From NCBI RefSeq assembly GCF_000332175.1, contig NZ_KB235914.1, positions 2,414,868 through 2,478,867 of the forward strand: a stretch of DNA of 64,000 bases. Reading direction: 5' to 3'. Below, in pieces: positions 1 through 7,733 of this stretch. Made by a program: the position numbers and the translations under genes. The notes beneath the pieces are model-generated. The model saw nothing but the letters and a program-made list of their open reading frames with translations, ran no database searches and was not told the DNA's origin. The stretch comes from Pseudanabaena sp. PCC 6802. GTDB taxonomy: Bacteria > Cyanobacteriota > Cyanobacteriia > Pseudanabaenales > Pseudanabaenaceae. Numbering within the stretch: position 1 is the stretch's first letter; every line of letters begins with the position of its first letter.

Positions 1-549
1 GGTTACTATATTATTACCAGAGTTTGCGCGATCGCGTTGTATTCCAGAGTATGAATCGCTCAGTTTCAGTAGATATGAGGCTAGGCGTTGCGGTACATCC
101 TTAAAGGACAAATCTTCTACCAGATCCGTTAAATGTCGCAAATGCTGTGAAAGACTAATCAGCATATTAATCGCGATATCAGGGTATTGATGCAGTACAT
201 CCAGGAACGATCTGCGCGGGAACAAAATCAGTTCTGTTGGTTCTAGAGCAGATGCTGATGCTGGAAAACGTCTGCCATCTAACGCTGGTACTTCTGCAAA
301 GTTTTCTCCTGGCTCAAAGATGCGCAGAATTTGCTCTTTACCGTTGGGTGCAGTCTTAAAAATTTTAACTCGCCCCATTTTGATGATGAAAAAGCCCGTA
401 GCTTCGCTATCCTGCATAAAGACAATTTCTCCCTTTTGGAATCGTTGCAGTTGGGCAATTTGCGCTACGGATCCGAGTTGTTCCAAGGATAATCCTCGAA
501 ACATCAGCGTTGTCTGCAACCAGTCTCTTAAAGCGGATTCGATCGACAT
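1..549 (-). CDS. CRP/FNR-family transcriptional regulator, N-terminal part (cut by window edge)
   Basis: Read on the minus strand from an ATG at 549, the frame stays open for 183 codons to base 1, so the gene continues outside the window. The visible part is a cyclic-nucleotide-binding-like beta-barrel: a hydrophobic start (SIESALRDWLQTTLMF), then QRFQKGEIVFMQD, FFIIKMGRVKIFK, QILRIFEPGENFAEV and PTELILFPRRSFLDVL, followed by a long dimerisation helix (QHLRHLTDLVEDLSF). The PGENFAEVPALDG stretch is the equivalent of the CRP phosphate-binding cassette but lacks the classic R-S pair that binds cAMP, so the ligand is open. The helix-turn-helix would lie beyond the edge. Family assignment is firm; target genes are unknown. 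Confidence 0.88.
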   Translation of the reverse strand, partial: MSIESALRDWLQTTLMFRGLSLEQLGSVAQIAQLQRFQKGEIVFMQDSEATGFFIIKMGRVKIFKTAPNGKEQILRIFEPGENFAEVPALDGRRFPASASALEPTELILFPRRSFLDVLHQYPDIAINMLISLSQHLRHLTDLVEDLSFKDVPQRLASYLLKLSDSYSGIQRDRANSGNNIVT

Positions 550-582
550 TTGCCCCAGCTTGAATGAAGAAATCTACTGTTT

Positions 583-741
583 TATAGCGGTTTTTACTTG
601 AAAACGGGTTTTATTTTTGGGGTGGAGGGGTTCCACACGGCAGTGGTTCTAGCGGGGAACCCCCAAGACCGTCCTGCCTCCCCTTCTTGGGGGCATTGCC
701 CCCAGCCCCCTCTACTCACCTCCAATCTAAAAACCGCTATA
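583..741. repeat. type A palindromic repeat, long form (copy A1)
   Basis: Bounded by inverted ends TATAGCGGTTTTTA and TAAAAACCGCTATA. The interior has GC-rich inner stems (GGGGGCATTGCCCCC) next to GGGGT/ACCCC arms. This copy carries an extra block of about 45 bp (ACGGCAGTGGTTCTAGCGGG and following) that is also in the copy at 2600-2755 but not in the short copies at 4056-4168 and 20343-20455. It encodes nothing visible and looks like a non-autonomous mobile or REP-like element. Confidence 0.85.
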
Positions 742-1264
742 ATTTGCTTTCTTGGCTCAGAGCTAAAGTTGGCTGCAGCAGCCTGAACCAAGGCTGCGAT
801 CGCGATATTTCAACAGGTTTAAGCTTCTACCTGCTATCGATCGCAAAGCTTTTGGGTAAGTTCTACTCCAAAGTATGCCAGTGTATCGTAGCATTTATGC
901 AATCCAGATCTAACTTCTGTCAAGGGCCTCCTAGAAGTTTGTCCGATTCGCGCCTGAGTAATTCATTGATGACTTTTCGACCGTTTTTATAACTTTCCAA
1001 TCGGAGCGTATTCGAGTCTGAATATCGGAAAGTGACGATATAGATGATATGGTAATATCCCAAATCTGTGGGCTGACATTATGAAATTAATGAGGGCAAG
1101 ACTTGCAAAGAAACAGTAACCACAGATTCAGCGCACTACCCCGAATCCATAATTGTACAATCTGGTTGATACTGACTGTCGAGAGTTCGTCGGCTAAAAT
1201 GCAAAGTTTTTCTGCGGCGGGTGAGGGCTACCGTTAGCTGATTGTCAGAGCCAAGCCAGTACCA

Positions 1265-1360
1265 ATTTTGATTTATTCTAAAAGACAGAACGTTTTGCAC
1301 GATCGAGGTCTGATTTTGATTTATTCTAAAAGACAGAACGTTTTGCACGATCGAGGTCTG
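1265..1360. repeat. perfect 48-bp tandem duplication
   Basis: Two back-to-back identical 48-bp units, 1265-1312 and 1313-1360. Each begins ATTTTGATTTATTC and ends CGATCGAGGTCTG. No spacer lies between them and no third unit was seen, so this is a simple tandem duplication and not a CRISPR array. It sits about 120 bp upstream of the choloylglycine-hydrolase-like gene and could lie in its promoter region. Confidence 0.95.
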
Positions 1361-1476
1361 AAACTATTGGTGCTATAGCCGATACTGGGAAGATCGTACA
1401 TCGTGTCAAGTCTACCAAAATTTGCCCTTGTGCTTACAGCTACTCTTATCCTTCTGGTCACTAACTGAGGAGTTGC

Positions 1477-2550
1477 ATGATGAAAGTAACAACTAAGACT
1501 ATTCGCGGAGCCATGTGTGGCGCACTGGTTGCTGCGATGTTTGAATTTACTCTATGGCAGCCTATCGCCAATGCCTGTACTCGCATCCTATGGAACAATA
1601 ACAAACTGACGGTTGTAGTTGGACGGACAATGGATTGGCCAGAATCTACCGAGCCAATCCTCACTGTTTTTCCACGGGGGATGAACCGGAATGGCGGACT
1701 TCTCGGACCAAGTGTGGTCGTTAAAGAGAATCCAGCCCGGTGGACCTCAAAATACGCTAGTCTCGTGACCACAATCTATGGTGTTGGCACTGCCGACGGC
1801 TTCAACGAAAAAGGTGTGGGAGCGCATATGCTTTTCCTGACTGCAACTGATTTTGGGGCACGAGATCGCAATCTGCCCGGCGTACAGGCTGGACTTTGGG
1901 CACAGTATGTTTTAGATAACGCTGCTAGCGTCGAAGAAGCCCTGGAACTGCTCAAAGCGATTCAACCGATCTTGGTCGAATATAAGGGGCATAAGTCAAC
2001 GGTGCATCTGTCGATCGAGGATGCGAATGGAGACTCGGCAATTATTGAGTACATCAATGGGAAAATGTTGGTTCATCACGGTCGCCAGCACCGCATCATG
2101 ACGAACGACCCACCCTTTGACAAACAGTTAGCACTTCTAAAACAGTGGGATTTTACGAATGCTACTCGCGCAACTCCTCTGCCGGGTAACGTTTCCCCAA
2201 CCGATCGCTTTGTCCGAGCTACCTTTTTTCAAAAGATGCTACCCGAACCCAAAAACGACCGGGAAGCGATCGCGGGCATCCTCGCAGTCGCGCGTAATGT
2301 TTCTGTTCCTTTCGGTGCGCCTAACTACGCTCCTGGCACTTTGTATAACACCGAATACCGAACCGCAATCGATCTCATCAATCGGCGTTATTTCTTTGAG
2401 TTGACCACCAGCCCCAACGTGGTTTGGGTGGATCTCAAGACGTTCGATCTAAACCCCGGCGCATCGGTGATGGTTCTCGACCCAGATAATATTGATTTGT
2501 CGGGCAACGTTACAGCAAAGTTCCAGAAGGCTGCAAGAGCGCCATTCTGA
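1477..2550 (+). CDS. secreted choloylglycine hydrolase / penicillin V acylase-like Ntn amidohydrolase
   Basis: A 357-aa protein with a signal peptide of about 33 residues ending ...PIANA, directly followed by Cys34-Thr-Arg. Cleavage there would expose Cys34 as the N-terminal nucleophile, as required in the Ntn-hydrolase fold. Arg50 and Asp53 stand at Cys+16 and Cys+19, the spacing of Arg18 and Asp21 relative to Cys2 in bile salt hydrolases. Asn210 in IMTNDPPF and an arginine in DRFVRATFF (244 or 247) match the other catalytic positions. The family cleaves linear amide C-N bonds. In a cyanobacterium bile salts are unlikely substrates; N-acyl homoserine lactones or penicillin-like amides are possible, which is inference. 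Start at 1477 or the adjacent ATG at 1480; both fit the GAGGAG site. Monocistronic, with repeats on both sides. Confidence 0.9.
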   Translation: MMKVTTKTIRGAMCGALVAAMFEFTLWQPIANACTRILWNNNKLTVVVGRTMDWPESTEPILTVFPRGMNRNGGLLGPSVVVKENPARWTSKYASLVTTIYGVGTADGFNEKGVGAHMLFLTATDFGARDRNLPGVQAGLWAQYVLDNAASVEEALELLKAIQPILVEYKGHKSTVHLSIEDANGDSAIIEYINGKMLVHHGRQHRIMTNDPPFDKQLALLKQWDFTNATRATPLPGNVSPTDRFVRATFFQKMLPEPKNDREAIAGILAVARNVSVPFGAPNYAPGTLYNTEYRTAIDLINRRYFFELTTSPNVVWVDLKTFDLNPGASVMVLDPDNIDLSGNVTAKFQKAARAPF

Positions 2551-2599
2551 AGGAATCTAAGTTCCTTTACCTTAGATATTCCTACGATCGGATCGCTCG

Positions 2600-2755
2600 T
2601 ATAGCGTTTTTCAATTGAGAACAGGTTTTATTGATGGGGTGAAGGGGGGAACACGGCAGTGGCTCTAGCGGGGAACCCCCAAGACCGCCCTGCCTCCCCT
2701 TCTTGGGGGCAACGCCCCCAAACCCCCTTCTCGTTTTCATCTGAAAACCGCTATA
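2600..2755. repeat. type A palindromic repeat, long form (copy A2)
   Basis: Starts TATAGCGTTTTTCAATTGAG and ends CATCTGAAAACCGCTATA. The interior closely matches copy A1, including the extra block ACGGCAGTGGCTCTAGCGGG, and has the inner stem GGGGGCAACGCCCCC. It lies just after the choloylglycine-hydrolase-like gene. Confidence 0.85.
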
Positions 2756-2938
2756 GGTTGGGTTGACGCAGGAAACCCAACCACCTTTCATCTGAATAAT
2801 TCCGCCACTTCAGCGAGATTGCTGGCTAACCTTTGCATGCACCGAACGGATTGGCAATTCTGACTCGGTTTCAAACGGAGCTGCCGCTGATGGTACTGGC
2901 TGTTATGCTGCCAAACTAATTCTTCAGCGAACACATGA

Positions 2939-2971
2939 TATAGCGGTTTTCACTTGAGAACGGGTTTTTAT
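2939..2971. repeat. type A repeat, solitary left end (copy A3)
   Basis: TATAGCGGTTTTCACTTGAG followed by AACGGGTTTTTATG matches the first 33 bases of type A copies, but the GC-rich interior and the right end are missing. It is a truncated relic about 70 bases beyond the 3' end of the binding-protein gene. Confidence 0.75.
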
Positions 2972-3039
2972 GAGAGAGGAATACAGTAAGGTTGAAGGCA
3001 ATCTCGTTGTTAGTGATGTAGTTGCTATAGTTGGAGACT

Positions 3040-3918
3040 TTATAAATTACGCGATCGCCGAAATTCTCGCACTACTTCCTTTGCATCGCGCTTTTCACCA
3101 TCCACCATGAAATTGAGGCGGCGCATATCTGATTCCGATATCTTGCCTTCTAAGCTCTGTAATACTTTATTCAATTCTGGATGCTTTTCTAAGGTAGCTT
3201 TACGCACGATGATAGTAGCGTCATATGGTGGGAAGTAGTTCTTATCATCTTTGAGAACAAAGAGATTTAAGCTAGAAATTAAGCCAGCCGTGGAATCACC
3301 GGCAATCAGGTCTACCTGTTTATCCGCGATCGCTCTATAAGTTAATCCCAAGTCCATCGATCTCGGTGGCTCGGCAAACTTGAGGCCGTAGGTTTTCGCT
3401 AGTCCTTCAAAGCCATCGGCTCTTTGCGTAAATTCATAGCCGAAACCTGCTCTCCATTTAGAGGTATATTTGGCAGCATCGGAAATCGTTGTAATCCCTA
3501 ACTGTTGGGCATCCTGCTGCCTAATAATAATCGCAAACGTGTTATTAAATCCGAGAGGTGCGGTGACGCTCAGTCCAAATTGGTCGGCATAGGCTTGCTT
3601 CACCTTTTGGAATACGACTTTAGAATCTTTAATGGGTTGGTTTTTGAGAATAGCGGTAAATGCCGTGCCCGTGTACTCGGGATAGATATCGATTTCACCT
3701 GCAATGATACCCTGATGGCAGATAAACGTTCCTCCCAGATTGAGACGGCGCTCCACCTTCAAATTCGTTTTTGCCTCAACCTGTTGCGCTAGCAGTTCGC
3801 CTAATATCACCTGTTCGGTAAAGTTTTTGGAAGCGATCGCAATCCGTCGCTCCTGGTTATTACTACATCCAACTAATGTTGCAGCTACCAGGAAAATGGC
3901 ACAAACTTGCTTAATCAT
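3040..3918 (-). CDS. glycine betaine/choline-type ABC transporter substrate-binding lipoprotein (OpuAC/ProX family)
   Basis: A 292-aa binding protein. The ATG at 3918 gives a lipoprotein signal (MIKQVCAIFLVAATLVGC) with Cys18 in a lipobox; a GGGAAG site lies a few bases upstream. A longer in-frame reading from a GTG at 4014 would run through a repeat element and is rejected. The mature part has the OpuC/ProX pattern: IAIASKNFTEQVILGELLAQ, an EIDIYPEYTGTA ligand-loop segment, and the closing VDLIAGDSTAGLI. The family captures betaine, choline or similar quaternary amines outside the cytoplasmic membrane. No permease or ATPase gene is nearby, so it either works with a transporter encoded elsewhere or is an orphan. 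Family firm, ligand unproven. Confidence 0.88.
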   Translation of the reverse strand: MIKQVCAIFLVAATLVGCSNNQERRIAIASKNFTEQVILGELLAQQVEAKTNLKVERRLNLGGTFICHQGIIAGEIDIYPEYTGTAFTAILKNQPIKDSKVVFQKVKQAYADQFGLSVTAPLGFNNTFAIIIRQQDAQQLGITTISDAAKYTSKWRAGFGYEFTQRADGFEGLAKTYGLKFAEPPRSMDLGLTYRAIADKQVDLIAGDSTAGLISSLNLFVLKDDKNYFPPYDATIIVRKATLEKHPELNKVLQSLEGKISESDMRRLNFMVDGEKRDAKEVVREFRRSRNL

Positions 3919-3948
3919 GAGAAGCTTCCCAAAAACTCTAATCAATCG

Positions 3949-4052
3949 TATAGCAGCAGACAAATCGGTTATTACAGGGGGTGTGGGGGCTGCGCCCCCA
4001 CGCAGGGGATCCACCCTTGCACCCCGTACTAAGCCTATTGGCTATAGCTATA
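3949..4052. repeat. type B palindromic repeat (copy B1)
   Basis: About 104 bp running from TATAGCAGCAGACAAATCGG to TATTGGCTATAGCTATA, with inner stems GGGGGCTGCGCCCCC and GGGGT/ACCCC-type arms. It closely matches the copies at 37786-37888 (opposite orientation) and 60262-60365. Only three bases separate it from the type A copy at 4056. It sits directly upstream of the binding-protein start, inside what would be its leader. Confidence 0.85.
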
Positions 4053-4055
4053 TTT

Positions 4056-4168
4056 TATAGCGGTTTTCAGATCGGAAAGAGCAGGGGGTTTGGGGGCGTT
4101 GCCCCCAAGAAGGGGTGGAACCCCTGCACCCCGTCAATAAAACCCGTTTTCAAGTGAAAACCGCTATA
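4056..4168. repeat. type A palindromic repeat, short form, inverted (copy A4)
   Basis: 113 bp with ends TATAGCGGTTTTCAGATC and AAGTGAAAACCGCTATA. Its interior is the reverse complement of the short copy at 20343-20455, so it is inserted in the other direction. It abuts type B copy B1. Confidence 0.88.
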
Positions 4169-4472
4169 GTAGCTGTCAGCTATCAGCAGTTGGCTAAATA
4201 TTGTTAGGTCTAATCCCATGAACCCAACTGCTAATTCGCTGAGGTTGACGGTCTTGACTCGAAATAGGGCAATTAAAAATAAGGTGAGAATTCGATCTAT
4301 GCAGGGAAATACGAACTGCGCGATCGCCCCCTGCTCCCGATGATGTTGATGTTTGCTTTCAGGCAGTATCGCCGTGACTAAGATTAAAGTTCAAATCGCG
4401 ATCGCCTCTTGGGAAGAGGTGGGTAAAATCGCAACATAGTTTCACCTGCAAGCTACCCCCAGAGAAGAACTT
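4169..4472. other. gene-free leader region
   Basis: 304 bases before the 864-aa gene. A short AGCTGTCAGCTATCAGCAGT motif lies at 4171-4190 and resembles a sequence found again in the psbD-psbC spacer. An AGAGAAG sequence about 10 bases before the ATG at 4473 can serve as ribosome site. No other feature seen. Confidence 0.5.
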
Positions 4473-7067
4473 ATGAATGCGATCGCCCCATCGGATCGGG
4501 ACAGGCTGGACGCACACCTTGCCTCAGTCGATATTCCTGCCGTTTTTGCCCTGCTGCAAACCTATCCAGACCTGCGCCACACCGACCTGCCTGGTGTCGA
4601 TAAGGCTACCTTGAAGGCGATCGCAGCTAAGCCTCAAGCTGTCAGGCAGATGGCATTGGGGTTTGCTTCAACTTCGCCATCAATCCGCCGATTCTGTAAG
4701 AAATATTTCCCCAAATTAGGCGCATTGGCTGCTACAGATCTGCTCTATCTCTTTATCGAGAGCCTCGATCCCCTGCGTCCCGTCGCCAGCAACGCAGATG
4801 GCTTGCTGGGAAGTTGCGGCGGCTATGCCAGTCCCCTAGGACAAGCTATTCGCGAGGCAAATATAAGTATGGAGATCCGCCGCCCTGAAATTGAGGTGTA
4901 TTCCGATGCATCGCGCTTGGCGCGGGAAGTACTCGATCCTTTGCCATCCGCCCTTGCTGCCACTGATTTCGCGACCGTTCTCCTTGCCGTCGAGTATTAC
5001 TTTGGCTTGGGAGTCTTTTACTCATTTACCCCTAACGATTACAAATCGCCGATAGCAAAGCAAAGCGAAGAACTGTTAGCAGGAATTTCCTACCACCTTA
5101 CCGGCGCGTTCAAAGAAGTGCTGCGATCGCGCGCGCAAAAAGGGGATGCCAAACTATACGATGCGATGCGAGCCTGGATTTGCTACGAACCTCTCCTGGA
5201 ACAGGAATGCTGGCAGGGGACTGCCATAGAATGCGTGCGTACCAGGTTTTTCCGCTTGCGTCGGAAGGATGTGGCCAGCATGAACCTGCACTGGTCTGCT
5301 GCCGACAATTTCGCCGCTTTTCCGCAGGAGCAACGCACTGCTCTCTATCTGCTTCTGCGAGATAGTTTATCCCGGTTGAGCGATCGCGATGCTGGCATGA
5401 TGCGCTCCTACAGCCTGCGCTACTATCAGGAACGCTTTCCCGACGAAGCCAACCAAGCAGAGCAAATGGCGCTTCTAGGAACCCCTGCACCAACAAAAGC
5501 CGCAGCTATCCCCACAAAATTCCAACCAGAAACAGCACGAACTTTCTCTCCTAGCACTACAAAAAGCTTTCCTTCGTTTGCCGTCGATCGCGAGGATGCC
5601 CTGCACTATCTACTGGCGATCGCCAATTTGATGAAACTACACGGAGTAGCAAAGGCAATCCACGAACAGGATCTCGGCAATATGTGGAAAGAAGATTTCC
5701 CGCCGCCCAGCAGCGATCTACTCGTGCAACGAGACGAACAATTACTGCAAGAGATACGTCAACTTGTCAAAGAGCGAGGGCGCAGAATTTCGATCGCAGC
5801 GATCGAGCGTACCGACTTCGGCGAGCGATTTTTAGATTTGCTACAGCGCGCCACGGCTCTGCCAATCGCCCGCTACGAAAATGCCAAAGAGCGAGGAGAA
5901 CTCGATCGCGATGAAAGTCAGCAAGAGCTTTACCTCTGTGCTAATTGGTTGATGCAGGCAGCATTAACCTTCTTGCCCGATCCGTCATTCCAACAGTGGT
6001 TGGAAATATGGCGCGATCGCATCGTGCCATTATCCCCCTTTGCCAGCTATTCTACCTTCGGCAGATACGACTCCCTACCCCAACTGATCGAAGCACGATT
6101 CCCCGACGAAGCTCCCTTTTTACTATTGGAGTTACAAGCAGAAACAAAATGGCCGAATTGCGATGCGGATTGGCAGCGCCGCCTCGCCCAAGCCTACGCA
6201 CAGGGCGGAGATCGCGGCAGGCAAACCGTACGGAAAAATCTCGCTGGCGTTTCTCTCTTATCGAACGAACACTACCGTAGGAGCGATTGGCACGCACCTT
6301 ACCAGTGGTTGATTTCGCAGTGGTGGGAACGACGGGATAGCGAACTGCTAGCAATTGCCTGCGATCGCTGTGCCATTCCCATGTATTGGAAAGGAGAGAA
6401 AGCCTACAGCCCGATTGTGAAGCAGTATCGCGACGATCGCGGCTACGCTGCCCGTACCTACGAATCCAGCGATGGCGCGATCGCCGTGCGAGACATTTGC
6501 ATGCTGGTACGCGATCTGCAACCTGACTTCTTAGCGGGCATTGTGCGGAACACCCTGCAATTAGCAGGGGATGAGCGAGCTGCCTGCACGCTACTAACCT
6601 GTTTTGCCACGATAGGCAGTGACTTAACTCCATTCCGTGCCTGTACGTCTGGTTTGTTGGAATTGCTGGAATCGCCCCATAATTACGCGATCGCGGCGGG
6701 CTTAGAGATTTTCTCAATGCGCTGGGAACTGGCAAAAGACAATCTCTCGGATCTTCTCCTCGCTGCCGATCGCGCCCTAGCTTCAACTTCTACGGGGATT
6801 GCTAAGCAGGCGATAGAATGTTTGGGACAACTGGCGATCGCCTATCCCGAAGCGAGGGAACAGGCGATGGCGAGTCTAGAAAATGCCCTGTATGGCGAGA
6901 CTAAATCCATTCTAGAAGAAACGCTAAAAACTTGGAAGAAATTTCTTGCGAAAGTGAAGAGTGCGGCATTCCCAGAGGCAGCGATCGCGCGCTTGCAGGA
7001 ATTGGAGCGCAGCGATCCGAAGCTTTACGGCAAACTCGTACAGCCGCTGATAGCCAACAGCAAATAG
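4473..7067 (+). CDS. uncharacterised 864-aa protein, predicted all-helical repeat architecture
   Basis: I do not recognise this protein with certainty. It has no signal peptide or membrane segment. The composition is rich in Leu, Ala, Asp, Glu and Arg, and the sequence reads as a chain of amphipathic helices. The last 150 residues look HEAT/ARM-like (ASTSTGIAKQAIECLGQLAI, AREQAMASLENALYGE). A Ser/Pro/Thr-rich linker near residues 340-365 (ETARTFSPSTTKSFPSF) divides it into two large parts. Downstream at 42 bp is a Uma2 nuclease gene and then a 387-aa gene, all in the same direction, which suggests one transcript. The pairing with a SWIM-protein-like partner recalls the MolR/SWIM/vWA-MoxR neighbourhoods of other bacteria, where a large helical protein accompanies a SWIM-type protein. 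That link is inference only. Confidence 0.6.
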   Translation: MNAIAPSDRDRLDAHLASVDIPAVFALLQTYPDLRHTDLPGVDKATLKAIAAKPQAVRQMALGFASTSPSIRRFCKKYFPKLGALAATDLLYLFIESLDPLRPVASNADGLLGSCGGYASPLGQAIREANISMEIRRPEIEVYSDASRLAREVLDPLPSALAATDFATVLLAVEYYFGLGVFYSFTPNDYKSPIAKQSEELLAGISYHLTGAFKEVLRSRAQKGDAKLYDAMRAWICYEPLLEQECWQGTAIECVRTRFFRLRRKDVASMNLHWSAADNFAAFPQEQRTALYLLLRDSLSRLSDRDAGMMRSYSLRYYQERFPDEANQAEQMALLGTPAPTKAAAIPTKFQPETARTFSPSTTKSFPSFAVDREDALHYLLAIANLMKLHGVAKAIHEQDLGNMWKEDFPPPSSDLLVQRDEQLLQEIRQLVKERGRRISIAAIERTDFGERFLDLLQRATALPIARYENAKERGELDRDESQQELYLCANWLMQAALTFLPDPSFQQWLEIWRDRIVPLSPFASYSTFGRYDSLPQLIEARFPDEAPFLLLELQAETKWPNCDADWQRRLAQAYAQGGDRGRQTVRKNLAGVSLLSNEHYRRSDWHAPYQWLISQWWERRDSELLAIACDRCAIPMYWKGEKAYSPIVKQYRDDRGYAARTYESSDGAIAVRDICMLVRDLQPDFLAGIVRNTLQLAGDERAACTLLTCFATIGSDLTPFRACTSGLLELLESPHNYAIAAGLEIFSMRWELAKDNLSDLLLAADRALASTSTGIAKQAIECLGQLAIAYPEAREQAMASLENALYGETKSILEETLKTWKKFLAKVKSAAFPEAAIARLQELERSDPKLYGKLVQPLIANSK

Positions 7068-7108
7068 AACGCGTAATATATACTTAATCGCTACGGAGTA
7101 CTCCTAAC

Positions 7109-7720
7109 ATGATTGCTCAAATCGAAAAAACTCACTATACACCCGAAGAATATCTGGAATTAGAAATTGCTTCAGATGAGCGACATGAATATAATGACGG
7201 AGAAATTATTCTAATGACTGGCGGCACCCCCAATCATAACAAACTTGCTCTTAGCTTTGGCGCTATGCTTTTATTCTCGCTAAAGCGTCAGCCCTATGAA
7301 GTTTTCGCTACGGATCAACGGCTCTGGGTACCTAGGAAACGCATCTATGCCTATCCTGATGTCATGGTAATGGCGCAACCGATCTCCTATGCTGAAGGTC
7401 GCCGCGATACTTTAATCGACCCAATTCTGATTGCTGAAGTTCTTTCCCCATCAACTCGAAACTACGATCGCGGCGATAAATTTATTGCTTATCGCACCAT
7501 TCCCACCTTTCAGGAATATTTGCTAATCGAGCAATCGAACGTGCATATAGAGCACTACTTCAAAACTGCAACCAGCCGCTGGACATTTGTAGAATACGAA
7601 GACATCGATCTCTCAATTCCTCTACAGTCGATAGGCTGTGATGTAGCGATCGCCGATTTGTACGACAAAGTTGAGTTCGAGATTACCGAAGATCCCGATC
7701 GAGAATCCATGCCGCAGTGA
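7109..7720 (+). CDS. Uma2 family (DUF820) restriction endonuclease-like protein, intact
   Basis: A 203-aa protein of normal family length. It has the usual order: YTPEEYLELE at the start, DERHEYNDGEII, then the PD-(D/E)XK-like core with YPDVMVM (about residues 88-94), PILIAEVLSPST (about 112-123) with the conserved Glu, and DRGDKFIAYR supplying the downstream Lys. The C-terminal beta strands end in LYDKVEFE. Uma2 proteins are very numerous in cyanobacteria and their cellular role is unproven. This is the only one of three Uma2 loci in the window that is complete. It sits between two unassigned genes in one direction, so co-transcription is likely. Confidence 0.92.
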   Translation: MIAQIEKTHYTPEEYLELEIASDERHEYNDGEIILMTGGTPNHNKLALSFGAMLLFSLKRQPYEVFATDQRLWVPRKRIYAYPDVMVMAQPISYAEGRRDTLIDPILIAEVLSPSTRNYDRGDKFIAYRTIPTFQEYLLIEQSNVHIEHYFKTATSRWTFVEYEDIDLSIPLQSIGCDVAIADLYDKVEFEITEDPDRESMPQ

Positions 7721-7733
7721 GAGAGATGTAGAT

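Larger units (their letters stand above)
550..1476. other. gene-free stretch with repeats
   Basis: No convincing coding region in 927 bases. It holds a long type A palindromic repeat (583-741) and a perfect 48-bp tandem duplication (1265-1360). Short open frames here lie inside the repeats and have no recognisable protein character. The last part (about 1400-1476) is the leader of the choloylglycine-hydrolase-like gene, with a GAGGAG ribosome site at about 1467-1472. Confidence 0.7.
2551..3039. other. gene-free stretch with two type A repeats
   Basis: 489 bases between convergent genes. It contains type A copy A2 (2600-2755) and an isolated left end of another type A copy (from 2939). Between them, 2756-2938 shows no coding frame with recognisable content. 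Confidence 0.7.

Noticed and set aside
1136-1348. 70-codon minus-strand frame across the tandem duplication
   Set aside because: Its apparent internal peptide repeat is only the 48-bp DNA duplication read in frame.
1265-1360. CRISPR array
   Set aside because: Only two directly adjacent units without spacers and no cas genes.
3919-4014. N-terminal extension of the betaine-type binding protein
   Set aside because: It would be encoded by repeat B1 and would bury the lipoprotein signal that starts at 3918.
5110-6786. Long minus-strand frames opposite the 864-aa gene
   Set aside because: Arg/Ser/Cys-rich shadow translations of a well-formed plus-strand gene.
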